Of a stretch of DNA of 64,000 nucleotides, positions 1 through 8,146 are shown in pieces. The stretch lies in the NCBI GenBank assembly GCA_035533755.1, contig DATLTC010000009.1:186001-250000 (forward strand). Direction: 5' to 3'. Position numbers and translations under genes: made by a program. The notes beneath the pieces were generated by a model that saw only the letters and a list, made by a program, of their open reading frames with translations, searched no databases and had not been told where the DNA came from. Each line of letters begins with the position of its first letter. Within the stretch, counting starts at the first letter, position 1. The DNA comes from Gemmatimonadaceae bacterium. GTDB taxonomy: Bacteria > Gemmatimonadota > Gemmatimonadetes > Gemmatimonadales > Gemmatimonadaceae.

Positions 1-496
1 CGAGCACCGTTCGTCTGGGGCCGGCGAACAGCTCCGCGGCGCCGATGACCCGCTCCCCGGCGCCCGACACGATGCGCAGCCGCGCGTCGCCGACCATGGC
101 GGCCGGCGGCAGGTCGGCGCACGACACCGCGCGACAGAAGTTGCCGCCGATGGTCGCCAGACTCCGGATCTGCGGACTGCCCAGCGACCGCGCGGCCTCG
201 GCGAGTGCCGGCAGCCAACCCTGCACGTCGGCGCTCGCGGCGATCGCGCCCACCGTGGTGAGCGCGCCGATGCGCAGACGGTCGCCGTCGCGCGCGATCC
301 CGCGCAACTCGGCAATGCTCCCGAGCGCGATCAGATGCCTCGCCGTCTCCCGGCCGCGCTGGTAGTCGGGCACCAGCTCGGTGCCGCCCGCCAGGAACGC
401 CGCGTCGCCGCCAAGCCGCTGGCCCAGCGCGCAGGCCTCGGCCAGCGACGCCGGTCGGTGGTACGTGAAGGGCAGGGTGGGCACTCGGCGTCTCAA
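1..496 (-). CDS. FAD-binding subunit of a molybdopterin hydroxylase (xanthine dehydrogenase family), incomplete at window start
   Basis: Reading the minus strand gives 165 residues that run off the left edge. The fold is the FAD subunit of the xanthine dehydrogenase/CO dehydrogenase family: FLAGGTELVP at about 34-43 and TIGGNFCRA at 115-123 are the two flavin-binding glycine motifs. These enzymes hydroxylate or dehydroxylate aromatic and heterocyclic substrates with a molybdenum cofactor. There is no ATG. The best start is TTG at 496, overlapping the bcrD stop as TTGA; GTG at 484 is the alternative. Its place behind bcrD suggests a role in preparing an aromatic CoA ester. However, the roughly 40-residue cysteine-rich [4Fe-4S] insert of 4-hydroxybenzoyl-CoA reductase HcrB, expected just after TIGGN, is absent, so that specific name is not supported. 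Confidence 0.8.
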   Translation of the reverse strand, partial: MRRRVPTLPFTYHRPASLAEACALGQRLGGDAAFLAGGTELVPDYQRGRETARHLIALGSIAELRGIARDGDRLRIGALTTVGAIAASADVQGWLPALAEAARSLGSPQIRSLATIGGNFCRAVSCADLPPAAMVGDARLRIVSGAGERVIGAAELFAGPRRTVL

Positions 497-1356
497 CTCA
501 CGACCGCCGCCGACCACGCGACGTCGGAGAGTTCCAACTTCCGGAATCGGAAGCCGCCCCACAGCGCCGCCCCGATCGCGCCGGCGTAGATCGCGGACTC
601 GTCGGTCACGACGTCGGCCGCCCCGGCGCCGGTGCCCGGCGCCTTCTTGCTCATCGCGTCCCGCAGCGCGGCCAGCATCCCCACGTCGCCGGCCAGGCCG
701 CCGCTCACGAACACCGGTCCGTCGAACTGCAGCGACCGCAGCAGCCGCGCGAACCGGTCGGCCATGCTCTGGTGCACGCCGCGCAGGATGTTGGCCGTCG
801 TGATCCCCCGCGACACCATGTTGATCACGTCGGTCTCGGCCAGCACGGCGCAGATCGAACTCACCTTCTCCGGCTCGTCCGCCTGGAGCGACAGCGGCCC
901 GATCTCGTCGTGCGACACGCCCAGATAGCGGGCGATGTTCTCGAGAAACTGCCCCGACCCGGAGGCGCACTGGCTGGTCATCTTGTAGTCCAGCACCCGC
1001 CCGTGCTCGTCCATCGCCAGCGCGCGCGTGTGCAGCGCGCCGACATCGAGCACCGCGCGCGCCGGCGGCGCCAGGTGCAGCGCTCCCCGCGCATGCGCCG
1101 TCATGCCGTAGAAGTGCCCGGTGGCGAACGGGAACTCCGCCCCCTCGCCCGTCGTCGCGATGTAGTGGATCGCGTCGACCCCGGCCGCGTCGGTGGCCGC
1201 CTGGAAGACTTCGTCCACCACCTTCGCCACCACGCGGCGGCGGATGCGCGCCGATTGCTGCGTGAGCATCGTCGCGTCACCGTCGGCGTCCGTTCGCATG
1301 ATCACCACCTTCACGGCCCCGCTGCCCACGTCGATTCCCGCGCTCACAGTGCGCAT
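493..1356 (-). CDS. bcrD: Benzoyl-CoA reductase (class I), ATPase subunit D
   Basis: A protein of 287 residues of the BcrA/BadF/BcrD/HgdC ATPase family. It shows the acetate-kinase/actin-type phosphate loop GIDVGSGAVK (7-16), a second DVGALHTR loop (104-111), and SQCASGSGQF with C130 plus C169. Those two cysteines would give half of the [4Fe-4S] cluster shared with BcrA. In the known enzyme the A/D dimer hydrolyses ATP to push low-potential electrons from ferredoxin into the B/C dimer, which dearomatises benzoyl-CoA. The start at 1356 was chosen because the family N-terminus begins there and it overlaps the bcrA stop (TGATG). The 3' end overlaps the next gene. Cytoplasmic and oxygen-sensitive in known cases. 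Confidence 0.93.
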   Translation of the reverse strand: MRTVSAGIDVGSGAVKVVIMRTDADGDATMLTQQSARIRRRVVAKVVDEVFQAATDAAGVDAIHYIATTGEGAEFPFATGHFYGMTAHARGALHLAPPARAVLDVGALHTRALAMDEHGRVLDYKMTSQCASGSGQFLENIARYLGVSHDEIGPLSLQADEPEKVSSICAVLAETDVINMVSRGITTANILRGVHQSMADRFARLLRSLQFDGPVFVSGGLAGDVGMLAALRDAMSKKAPGTGAGAADVVTDESAIYAGAIGAALWGGFRFRKLELSDVAWSAAVVS

Positions 1357-2627
1357 CAGGCCACCATCCGGTTGGCGAACAGCGCGGCACCGAGCGCCCC
1401 GGTGTAGATGCTGTCCGCCGAAATGTTGATTGTCCGCGCTCCGTAGTTCTCGTCCACCAGATCGCGGATGGCCCCCACGGCCGCGGCATTCTTGGCCACG
1501 CCGCCGGTGAAGGTGAACTCGTCGCTCACGCCGCCCGACCGGGCGAGCAGGCTCATCGCGCGGAGAATGATCGCGCGGTGCAATCCAGCCAGGATGTCCT
1601 CCCGCTTCTGGCCCAGGCCGAGCAGTTCGCGCAATTCGGCGCCGGCGAACACGGTGCACGTCGAGTTGATCTTCACCGCGTGACGCGATTGCTCGGCCAG
1701 CGGCCCCAACTCGTGCAACCCCAGGTTCATCTCATCCGCGATGTAGCCCAGGTACCGCCCGCACCCGGCCGCGCAGCGATCGTTCATCTGGAAGCTCGTC
1801 ACGATGCCCGCGGGGTCCACCTGGATCGCCTTCGTGTCCTGGCCGCCGATGTCGAGCACGGTGCGCGTGTTCGGAAACAGCTCGTGCGCCCCGAGGCCGT
1901 GGCAGAGGATCTCGCTCCGGATCTGCTCCTTGGGAAACGGCAGCCGCGCGCGACCGTAGCCCGTGCCCACGGTCGCCACCGGCGTGAGGTCCGTGGCCAC
2001 CGCATGGTCCACCGCTTCGGCCAGGCCCTCCGGGGTGCCCACGCGCTTGAGCGCGTCGGCGATGTGATCCCGGAAGTCGAGATCAAGCGGCTCGTTCTCC
2101 ACCCGGATGATGCACTTGTCGTACACGCCGATCAGCCGGTCGAAGGACACGCCCGTCGGATCGGCCACCTCCTCGGCAATGCGCATGAACGCCGAGCCGG
2201 CCGCGTCGCGGAAGAAGTCGGAGCGCGTGGCCGGTGGCTCCTGGAAGAGCGCCACCTCCTCATCCGCGATCCGGCCACAGATCCGCTCCAACGCCTCGGT
2301 GAACGCGGCGCGCAGGTCGCTCGGCGCCGAGCGGTCCACCTCTTCGCGCATCAACTCTTCGAGCCGCCGCAACTGATGCAGCATCTGCTCGAGCACGAAC
2401 GCACGCCGGAGACGGGCCACGGCGTCCTCGCGCTCGGCGCCCGACAGCCGCTGCTGGATCAGCCCGAACCGCGCGTTGATCAGCGCCTCGGTGCGCGCCA
2501 CTGCCGCCGCCAGATCGTAGTTGGAGCGCGAATTGGTGATCCCGCGCCCGAGCATCGCGCCGTTCCCGTCCAGGACGACGGCCTTGGTCGTCGTCGAGCC
2601 GAGGTCGATCCCGATCACGCAGCTCAT
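1356..2627 (-). CDS. bcrA: Benzoyl-CoA reductase (class I), ATPase subunit A
   Basis: 423 residues. The N-terminal nucleotide loop is [10 protein letters not shown] (6-15), and the second phosphate loop is LDIGGQDTK (258-266). The [12 protein letters not shown] stretch with C285, and C324, supply the bridging [4Fe-4S] ligands. Between the two ATPase halves lies an insert of about 130 residues (roughly 60-190). This insert separates BcrA/BadF from the shorter activators of 2-hydroxyacyl-CoA dehydratases, so together with a separate bcrD it points to true benzoyl-CoA reductase. The upstream bcrB stop overlaps its start as ATGA, so translation is probably coupled. Confidence 0.93.
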   Translation of the reverse strand: MSCVIGIDLGSTTTKAVVLDGNGAMLGRGITNSRSNYDLAAAVARTEALINARFGLIQQRLSGAEREDAVARLRRAFVLEQMLHQLRRLEELMREEVDRSAPSDLRAAFTEALERICGRIADEEVALFQEPPATRSDFFRDAAGSAFMRIAEEVADPTGVSFDRLIGVYDKCIIRVENEPLDLDFRDHIADALKRVGTPEGLAEAVDHAVATDLTPVATVGTGYGRARLPFPKEQIRSEILCHGLGAHELFPNTRTVLDIGGQDTKAIQVDPAGIVTSFQMNDRCAAGCGRYLGYIADEMNLGLHELGPLAEQSRHAVKINSTCTVFAGAELRELLGLGQKREDILAGLHRAIILRAMSLLARSGGVSDEFTFTGGVAKNAAAVGAIRDLVDENYGARTINISADSIYTGALGAALFANRMVA

Positions 2628-3895
2628 GCGGCCGACCTCCGTCTGGCGTCGATCATCTGGAAGTAGCTCTCGAGCCGGTTCTTGATGTTGGCCGACGAGA
2701 AGTACCGCGGATCCACCAGGTCGCTCTCGATGAACGCGCCGGGAACCCCCGTCCGCTTCTCCACCTCGCGCAGGATCATCAGCTGCCCGGCCGAGAACGA
2801 GTTGCACGACTTGATGGAATTGATCACGAAGCCGTCCGCCTCGTACTCCCGGATGTACCGCGCGATCGTGTCGATGCGCGACGGGAGATTGAGGTTCGTG
2901 TAGCACCCGCTGCAGTAGTCGGCCATCGTGCCGAGCGGGTCGTTGGGATCGTGGCGGAAGCCGGTGTCGTACGTCCCACCCACCTTGGTGTACGTGGACG
3001 CCACCACCACCGCCTTCTCGTCGGTGAACATCTTCCAGAAGTCCCGGAAGTGCGTCCAGCTCGGCGGCCCCTCCACCACCAGCCGGTAACGCTGGTCGTC
3101 GAGCGAGCCCGAGGGCGTGATCGGACCCAGCCCCGCCGCGGCGCGCGCCTCGATCTCCTCGCGCAGCGCGCGGTAGTACTCCACCCCCTCCTCCGTGCCG
3201 CGGAAGGCGCTGAAGATCGGCCCCACGTAGTACACCGTGCCGAAGTAGCCGTCGATCGGACTCGGCCGCTGCTTCGCCGATTCCAGCACGGCCACCAGGT
3301 CGTCCTCGGCGCGCGCCGAGAGCGCCAGGCGGCGGCGCAGTTCCTCCTCGTCGTACTTGCGGCCGGTGGCCTTCTCCAGCGCCGGGATCACCGTGTCGCG
3401 GAGCTGCCGGATCATGTACTCGCGATGCTCCGGCTCCAGCACGCCGTCGCCCTGATAGGGCACGTGAAAGAACACCGCCGGACAGTCGTACTCCTCGCGC
3501 AGCAGTTCGAACCACTTCATGAACGTGTAACACCCCGTGTACGACAGCAGCAGCAGGTCGGGCTTGGGCAGCTTGGTGCCCGCCGGCGAGATGTTGCCCG
3601 ACTTCATCATGCCGATGTCACACTTCACGTACGCGCACACGTCCTCCGAGTGCCCCGACCGCTCCGCTTCGGCGATGTACTCCCCCGACTGCTTGCGCAT
3701 GCCCGATTGCAGCGCGTTGATCTCGGGCAGCACGGGCAGGGCCCCGAACGAGCGGATGAGCTCCGTGAGATTGCCCGGCACGAACGTGTAGACCACGGGC
3801 TCGTGCCGCTCCGGGGCCTGCTCCAACCGCGCGAAGTGCTGCGCGATCATCTCCTTCTGGAGCAGCATCGATTGATCCTTGAGCACCTCGGCCAT
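2624..3895 (-). CDS. bcrB: Benzoyl-CoA reductase (class I), catalytic subunit B
   Basis: 423 residues of the 2-hydroxyglutaryl-CoA dehydratase D-component family. Together with BcrC it holds the [4Fe-4S] clusters and the benzoyl-CoA site where two electrons reduce the ring to a cyclic dienoyl-CoA. Candidate cluster cysteines are C87, C92, C122, C328, C331 and C364, the last in the family motif [10 protein letters not shown]. The start at 3895 (MAEVLKD) overlaps the bcrC stop as ATGA; longer readings upstream are only open frame inside bcrC. Its size agrees with the B subunit of Thauera and Rhodopseudomonas. Confidence 0.92.
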   Translation of the reverse strand: MAEVLKDQSMLLQKEMIAQHFARLEQAPERHEPVVYTFVPGNLTELIRSFGALPVLPEINALQSGMRKQSGEYIAEAERSGHSEDVCAYVKCDIGMMKSGNISPAGTKLPKPDLLLLSYTGCYTFMKWFELLREEYDCPAVFFHVPYQGDGVLEPEHREYMIRQLRDTVIPALEKATGRKYDEEELRRRLALSARAEDDLVAVLESAKQRPSPIDGYFGTVYYVGPIFSAFRGTEEGVEYYRALREEIEARAAAGLGPITPSGSLDDQRYRLVVEGPPSWTHFRDFWKMFTDEKAVVVASTYTKVGGTYDTGFRHDPNDPLGTMADYCSGCYTNLNLPSRIDTIARYIREYEADGFVINSIKSCNSFSAGQLMILREVEKRTGVPGAFIESDLVDPRYFSSANIKNRLESYFQMIDARRRSAA

Positions 3896-5061
3896 CAGGC
3901 AGCCCCCCAGAGCTTGAGCGAATCGGAGAACGTTCCGGCCTGCTCGCGGAACTGCTGGAACTGGCCCGTGTTCTCCGCATACTTGAACGCGATGCACGGC
4001 AACCCCGCGCGCTCGGCGCCGTTGCGCAGCATCGGCTGGTCGAGCAGCGCCGGATCGCAGAAGCTGGGCGTCGCGAAGATGATCCCGTCGGCGTGCGCGG
4101 CGGCGGCACGCTGCTTCATGAGGTTGCGCTTGCCGTCCGGATCGCCCTCGAACAGCACCGAGGTCTTGAGGTCGTTGCGCACGAACGCGTCGGCCAGATT
4201 GCGCAGCGGATCGCCGTCCAGCGGCACATCGCGCGTCATGAACCGGTCGCCGAGCAGGAAGTCATCGTCCACCACGTAGCAGCCGGCCTTCTCGATCGAC
4301 TTGATCAGCCCCAACGGCGGCTGCTCGCAGAACGCGCCGGCGATCACCACCCGGCTGTTGTCGCGCGGCCGGCGGCGGTCGGCATTCACGCCGTCCAGGT
4401 ATTCGCCCACCCGGGCGATGAACTCCTCCGGCGGCACCACCTCGCCGGCACGGAGCAGCAGGTACAGCTCCTCGGTGGGAACGTCCCACGGCCGCTCCTG
4501 CCGCGCCGCGTACAACGCCCGGATCGCCGAGCGCATCGCGTTGTACAGCCCGATCGATGCCGCGAGGTCCTCGGGCGTCGGCACCTTTCCCGAAACCGCG
4601 CCCAGGTCGTTCACCAGACGGTGCAACTCCCCTTCATAGAACTGCGCCGCGGCCGCCGCGTCGGGCACCTGCGGGATGTCGATGTAGCGGACGTACGTGT
4701 CGGGGTACAGCAGCTTCCACATGCCCGACAGGTTGCGGATGACGTCGCACGTGGACGGAAAGAGCACCGCCGAGAGCATGTCCAGCCGCCCAGACTGCGC
4801 CAGCTCGATGACCGACCGCGGCAGGTGGCAGATGTACGACTGATAGAAGGCGTCGCCGCGGATGATCTCCAGGCGGTCGCCGCCGCCGTGGATCCCAACG
4901 GGCAGGAAGCCGCAGGCGTGAAGGAGCTCGCGGGGGACGTAGACGGGCAGATATCCGGCGGCCTTGCTCCCCGGATGCTGATCGAGCCAGCGGTGCACCG
5001 TACCGAAATCGAGATCCTCGTACAGCTCACGCGCCCAGTCGACGACAGTGGCTCGAGACAC
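3895..5061 (-). CDS. bcrC: Benzoyl-CoA reductase (class I), catalytic subunit C; first gene of the operon
   Basis: 388 residues, again of the HgdA/HgdB-like family. Cysteines C50 (LLHACGFLP), C78 and C105 (FPSTCD) are candidate cluster ligands. The start is GTG at 5061, preceded by an excellent AAGGAGG ribosome-binding site five to six bases upstream on the minus strand. The order C-B-A-D matches the Thauera-type bcr operon and not the Azoarcus bzdNOPQ order. No dedicated ferredoxin, dienoyl-CoA hydratase or ring hydrolase gene is visible downstream inside the window. Expression is probably driven from the minus-strand promoter near 5160-5188. Confidence 0.92.
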   Translation of the reverse strand: MSRATVVDWARELYEDLDFGTVHRWLDQHPGSKAAGYLPVYVPRELLHACGFLPVGIHGGGDRLEIIRGDAFYQSYICHLPRSVIELAQSGRLDMLSAVLFPSTCDVIRNLSGMWKLLYPDTYVRYIDIPQVPDAAAAAQFYEGELHRLVNDLGAVSGKVPTPEDLAASIGLYNAMRSAIRALYAARQERPWDVPTEELYLLLRAGEVVPPEEFIARVGEYLDGVNADRRRPRDNSRVVIAGAFCEQPPLGLIKSIEKAGCYVVDDDFLLGDRFMTRDVPLDGDPLRNLADAFVRNDLKTSVLFEGDPDGKRNLMKQRAAAAHADGIIFATPSFCDPALLDQPMLRNGAERAGLPCIAFKYAENTGQFQQFREQAGTFSDSLKLWGAA

Positions 5062-5136
5062 TCGGCCTCCTTATGGAGGGGACCCGGTTGGGGGAAGAGA
5101 CGCCGCCGCTTGACGGCCCTGTCCGCGACGTTTCTA

Positions 5137-5165
5137 TTTCGAACGAACGTTCGACCGGTTATAAT
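5137..5165 (+). promoter_or_regulatory. Promoter for the dehydrogenase/hydratase fusion gene
   Basis: A perfect TATAAT (5160-5165) lies 17 bases after a weak TTTCGA -35 box (5137-5142). The palindrome CGAACGTTCG fills the spacer, a typical arrangement for a repressed promoter. The start codon is about 105 bases downstream of the -10. Confidence 0.5.
5144..5153. promoter_or_regulatory. Palindromic operator CGAACGTTCG in the divergent promoter
   Basis: This is a perfect 10-base palindrome, flanked on the left by a further CGAA repeat unit. It lies between the -35 and -10 of the plus-strand promoter and just downstream of the minus-strand -10. Its look is that of operators for TetR-family regulators of acyl-CoA and aromatic-acid pathways; the family assignment is an inference. 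No TetR gene is present in the window. Confidence 0.5.
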
Positions 5166-5188
5166 GGGACCGATGGTCGAACTGTCAA
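5160..5188 (-). promoter_or_regulatory. Promoter for the bcr operon
   Basis: On the minus strand TTGACA (5188-5183) is followed after 17 bases by ATTATA (5165-5160); shifting by two gives TATAAC after 19. The -10 shares its bases with the TATAAT used on the other strand, so the two divergent promoters overlap face to face. The AAGGAGG site and GTG of bcrC lie about 95 bases downstream. Confidence 0.55.
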
Positions 5189-5200
5189 TAGCGAATTTTC

Positions 5201-5226
5201 GGCGCCCGGACCGGAGTCCGAGCGCC
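5201..5226 (+). promoter_or_regulatory. Hairpin in the 5' leader of the fusion gene
   Basis: The arms GGCGCCCGGAC (5201-5211) and GTCCGAGCGCC (5216-5226) pair at 10 of 11 positions around a CGGA loop. It lies about 50 bases before the start codon, inside the predicted untranslated leader, and has no U tract. It may stabilise or regulate the mRNA; no known riboswitch family is recognised. Confidence 0.35.
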
Positions 5227-5273
5227 CTGACGCCGTCCTACGCCTCACCCGGACGGCAGGAGAGGGGACGGGC

Positions 5274-7295
5274 ATGGCTTACCACTTCCGCGGACTGTCG
5301 CTCTCGAAGGTCGGCGTCGTCGGGTCTGGCAACATCGGCCCAGACATCGCGCTCCACTTCGCCAAGGCGCTCGCGTCCTCCGACGTCGCCGTGGTGGTCG
5401 TCGATGTCGCGCCCGAGGCGCTCGCGCGCGGGCGCGCGAAGCTCGAGCAGAAGGTGGCCAAGGGCCGCGAGAGTGGCGCGTACACCGACCGGCAGGCCGA
5501 CGCCATCCTCGGCCACGTCACGTTCACCGACGACTACTCCCGGCTCGCCGACGCCGGGCTGGTGGTCGAGGCGGCCACGGAGAATCTCGACGTCAAGAAG
5601 CGCATCTTCGCCCAGCTCGAGTCGCTGGTGCCTGGCGACGCCATCCTCGCGTCCAATTCCTCTCACATCGAGCCGGAACTGATCTTCGCCGGCCTGCGCG
5701 ACCGCCGGCGGGCGCTGGTGCTTCATTACTTCTTTCCCGCCGAGCGGAACCCCGTGGTTGAGGTCGTCTCGGGTCCCGACACCAGCGCGGCGTTGGCGGA
5801 CGACCTGCTCGGCTTCTATGAGGCAATCGGCAAGGTGCCCGTGCGCGTGGGCGGCCGGTACGGGTACGCCGTGAATCCCGTGTTCGAGGGCCTCTTCCTG
5901 GCCGCCGCGCTGTGTGTCGAGGAGGGATTGGGGACGGTGAAGGAGGTGGACGCCGCGGCCAAGCGCGCCCTCGGCCTCGGCATCGGTCCGTTCACGGCCA
6001 TGAATCTCACCGGCGGGAATCCGATCACCGACCACGCGCTGGACGAGATGACAACCCGCGTCGGTCCCTGGTTCCGATCGCCCGCGCTCATGAAGGACGC
6101 GATGGCTTCAGGCCGGCCCTGGGATGTGGCCAAGCGCAATGAAGTCGTGGAGCTGCCGGCCGACCGCGAACGGGTGATCGGCGACGCGATGATGGGTGCG
6201 TATTTCGGGCTGGTCGGCGAGATCCTCGACAGCGGCATCATCTCCCTCGGCGACCTGGAGCTCTCCGTCGAGATCGGACTCGCCGTGCGGGCGCCGTTCG
6301 CGTTCATGAACCAGATTGGTGTCGCCCGCGCCCTGAAGCTGGTCGAGGCGTACGCGGCGGGCCATCCGGGCTTTCCGGTGCCCGGGGCCATCGCCCGGCA
6401 GGCGCGCGGCGGGCGTCCATTTGAGATTCCATATGTCCTGCGTCGCGATGCCGGCGATGTCGCCGTGCTCACCATCCGGCGGCCGCAGGTGCTGAACGCG
6501 TTGAACGACGAGGTCTACCGCCAACTCCACGACCGGTTCGCCGCGCTGCGGGACGACGCCGGGATCCGTGCCGTCGTGCTCACGGGATTCGGGACCAAGG
6601 CGTTCGTGTCGGGCGCGGACATCAACTTCCTGGCGTCCATCACGACGCCGGACGAGGGGTTCCGCACGTCCGAACGTTCCAAAGCCGCCGGGAATCTGAT
6701 CGAGCAACTGGGCAAACCGGTCATCTGTGCGCTCAACGGCTCGGCGTTCGGCGGCGGGAGCGAACTCGCGATGTGCTGCTCGGCGCGGATCGCGCGGTCC
6801 GGGCTGTCGGTGGCCATGGCGCAGCCGGAGGCGAATCTGGGCATCGTGCCGGGCGCGGGCGCCACGCAGCGCCTGCCGCGGCTCGTGGGCGTGGAGCGGG
6901 CGGCGGAGATGCTGCGGACGGGGCGGGGGCTGTCGGGCGCCGAGGCGGTGGCCTGGGGGCTGATCCGGGAGGAGGTGGACGGCGACGTCGTGGACGCGGC
7001 AATCCACCTCGCGCGAGCGGCGGCGGACGGGCAGGTGACTCTGGCCGGCCTGGACCGACGGCCGATCGAGGTTCCGGCCGCCCTCCCCGAAGTGGCCCTC
7101 GGGCATCTCAGCCGGGCCATCGACGGGCTCATGTGCAGGGCCATCGTCGAGGGGTGCCGGCAGCCGCTCGAGGGCGGGCTGCGGTTCGAGTCGGAGATGT
7201 TCGGCGCTTGCTGCGCAACGGAGGACATGCGCATCGGGGTGCGGAACTTCTTCGAGCACGGGCCGCGGGCGCGGGCGGAGTTCGTCCACCGGTAG
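5274..7295 (+). CDS. Bifunctional 3-hydroxyacyl-CoA dehydrogenase / enoyl-CoA hydratase
   Basis: 673 residues with two beta-oxidation domains. The N-terminal dehydrogenase (about 10-385) has the NAD loop G17-x-G19-x-x-G22, the catalytic pair H151 (HYFFPAERNP) and E163, and N-rich SNSSH in place of SNTSS. The C-terminal crotonase domain (about 388-673) has GGGSELA with E497 and AQPE with E519, matching the two catalytic glutamates of enoyl-CoA hydratase. The domain order is the reverse of E. coli FadB and resembles Bacillus FadN. AGGAGAGGGG precedes the ATG at 5274. It is divergent from bcr and shares its control region, so it may oxidise ring-cleavage products such as pimeloyl-CoA derivatives; that substrate is inferred. 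It could equally serve fatty acids. Confidence 0.88.
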   Translation: MAYHFRGLSLSKVGVVGSGNIGPDIALHFAKALASSDVAVVVVDVAPEALARGRAKLEQKVAKGRESGAYTDRQADAILGHVTFTDDYSRLADAGLVVEAATENLDVKKRIFAQLESLVPGDAILASNSSHIEPELIFAGLRDRRRALVLHYFFPAERNPVVEVVSGPDTSAALADDLLGFYEAIGKVPVRVGGRYGYAVNPVFEGLFLAAALCVEEGLGTVKEVDAAAKRALGLGIGPFTAMNLTGGNPITDHALDEMTTRVGPWFRSPALMKDAMASGRPWDVAKRNEVVELPADRERVIGDAMMGAYFGLVGEILDSGIISLGDLELSVEIGLAVRAPFAFMNQIGVARALKLVEAYAAGHPGFPVPGAIARQARGGRPFEIPYVLRRDAGDVAVLTIRRPQVLNALNDEVYRQLHDRFAALRDDAGIRAVVLTGFGTKAFVSGADINFLASITTPDEGFRTSERSKAAGNLIEQLGKPVICALNGSAFGGGSELAMCCSARIARSGLSVAMAQPEANLGIVPGAGATQRLPRLVGVERAAEMLRTGRGLSGAEAVAWGLIREEVDGDVVDAAIHLARAAADGQVTLAGLDRRPIEVPAALPEVALGHLSRAIDGLMCRAIVEGCRQPLEGGLRFESEMFGACCATEDMRIGVRNFFEHGPRARAEFVHR

Positions 7296-7319
7296 GCGCG
7301 CCGGTTGGCGGGCGGCGGG

Positions 7320-7356
7320 TTCCTGTGTGCTGGCCCGCGATGCATATTGTATCCAA
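7320..7356 (+). promoter_or_regulatory. Probable promoter and autoregulatory site of the GntR gene
   Basis: TTCCTG (7320-7325) and CATATTGT (7343-7350) form a weak promoter. The overlapping TTGTATCCAA (7347-7356) is a nearly symmetric half-site pair of the kind bound by FCD-type GntR regulators. If transcription starts here, the ATG at 7340 lies upstream of the start of the mRNA and translation would begin at GTG 7379. Confidence 0.35.
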
Positions 7357-7378
7357 CCGTTGCCCCGAGGTGCTCCTC

Positions 7379-8140
7379 GTGCCGCCACGAAAATCCGATC
7401 GCCGCCAGCCGCCTGCGCCATCCCCGCAGGCGCCCGCCCTCGCGCCGATCGAGCGGCAGACGGTCACCAGCATGACCCGCGACGCCATTCGCGACCGCAT
7501 TCTGCGCGGCTCCTATCCCGCCGGCGAACCGCTGCGCCAGGACGCCCTCGCCGACCAGCTCGGCGTGAGCCGCATCCCCGTGCGCGAGGCCCTGCGGCTG
7601 CTCGAGGCCGAAGGGCTGGTCACCTTCAATCCGCACCGCGGCGCCGTGGTCTCCACCCTGTCGCTGGGGGAGATCGAAGAGCTGTTCGAACTCCGCGCGT
7701 TCATCGAGACCGACCTCATCCGCCGCGCCGTCCCCCGCATCTCCGACGAGCGGATCGATCGCGCCGAGGAGGTGCTCGACACCTACGAAGCGTCGCTGCG
7801 CGGCGGCCAGGTGGCCGGGTGGGGCGGACTCAACTGGCAGTTCCATTCCACCCTCTACGCCGCGGCCGAACGCCCGGTGACCATGGGCGTGGTGCACCGG
7901 CTGCACCAGCACAGCGACCGCTATTCGCGCATGCAGCTGGCCCTCACCCACGGGGAAGCGCGCGCCAACAAGGAGCACCGCGAGATCACGGCCGCCATGC
8001 GCCAGCGCGACGCCAAGCAATCCACCGCGCTCATGCGCGAGCACATTCTGGGCGCCGGTCGCGCCCTGCTGGAATTTCTCCACGCCCAACTCGACGCCGC
8101 GGATCGGGCCGCACACCTGCCCGCGCCCCGCGGCGCGTAG
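7379..8140 (+). CDS. GntR-family (FCD subfamily) transcriptional regulator of the hydroxyproline operon
   Basis: 253 residues. A winged helix-turn-helix fills about residues 20-85 (motifs GEPLRQDALADQL and SRIPVREALRLLE). The C-terminal FCD ligand domain follows, with histidines suited to metal and ligand binding (WQFHSTLY, EHREI, REHI). FCD regulators usually sense the substrate or an intermediate of the pathway next door, so the ligand here is probably a hydroxyproline-pathway compound (inference). GTG at 7379 was chosen because CGAGG lies eight bases upstream; ATG at 7340 in the same frame is the alternative and would add 13 residues. It reads directly into the catabolic genes 6 bases later. 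Confidence 0.85.
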   Translation: MPPRKSDRRQPPAPSPQAPALAPIERQTVTSMTRDAIRDRILRGSYPAGEPLRQDALADQLGVSRIPVREALRLLEAEGLVTFNPHRGAVVSTLSLGEIEELFELRAFIETDLIRRAVPRISDERIDRAEEVLDTYEASLRGGQVAGWGGLNWQFHSTLYAAAERPVTMGVVHRLHQHSDRYSRMQLALTHGEARANKEHREITAAMRQRDAKQSTALMREHILGAGRALLEFLHAQLDAADRAAHLPAPRGA

Positions 8141-8146
8141 GTTCTC

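Noticed and set aside
1-496. Naming the left-edge gene 4-hydroxybenzoyl-CoA reductase beta subunit
   Set aside because: The context is tempting, but the defining iron-sulfur insert is absent.
5073-5273. An N-terminal extension of the fusion protein from ATG 5073
   Set aside because: The extra 67 residues cover the divergent promoter region and are not conserved; ATG 5274 has the proper ribosome-binding site.
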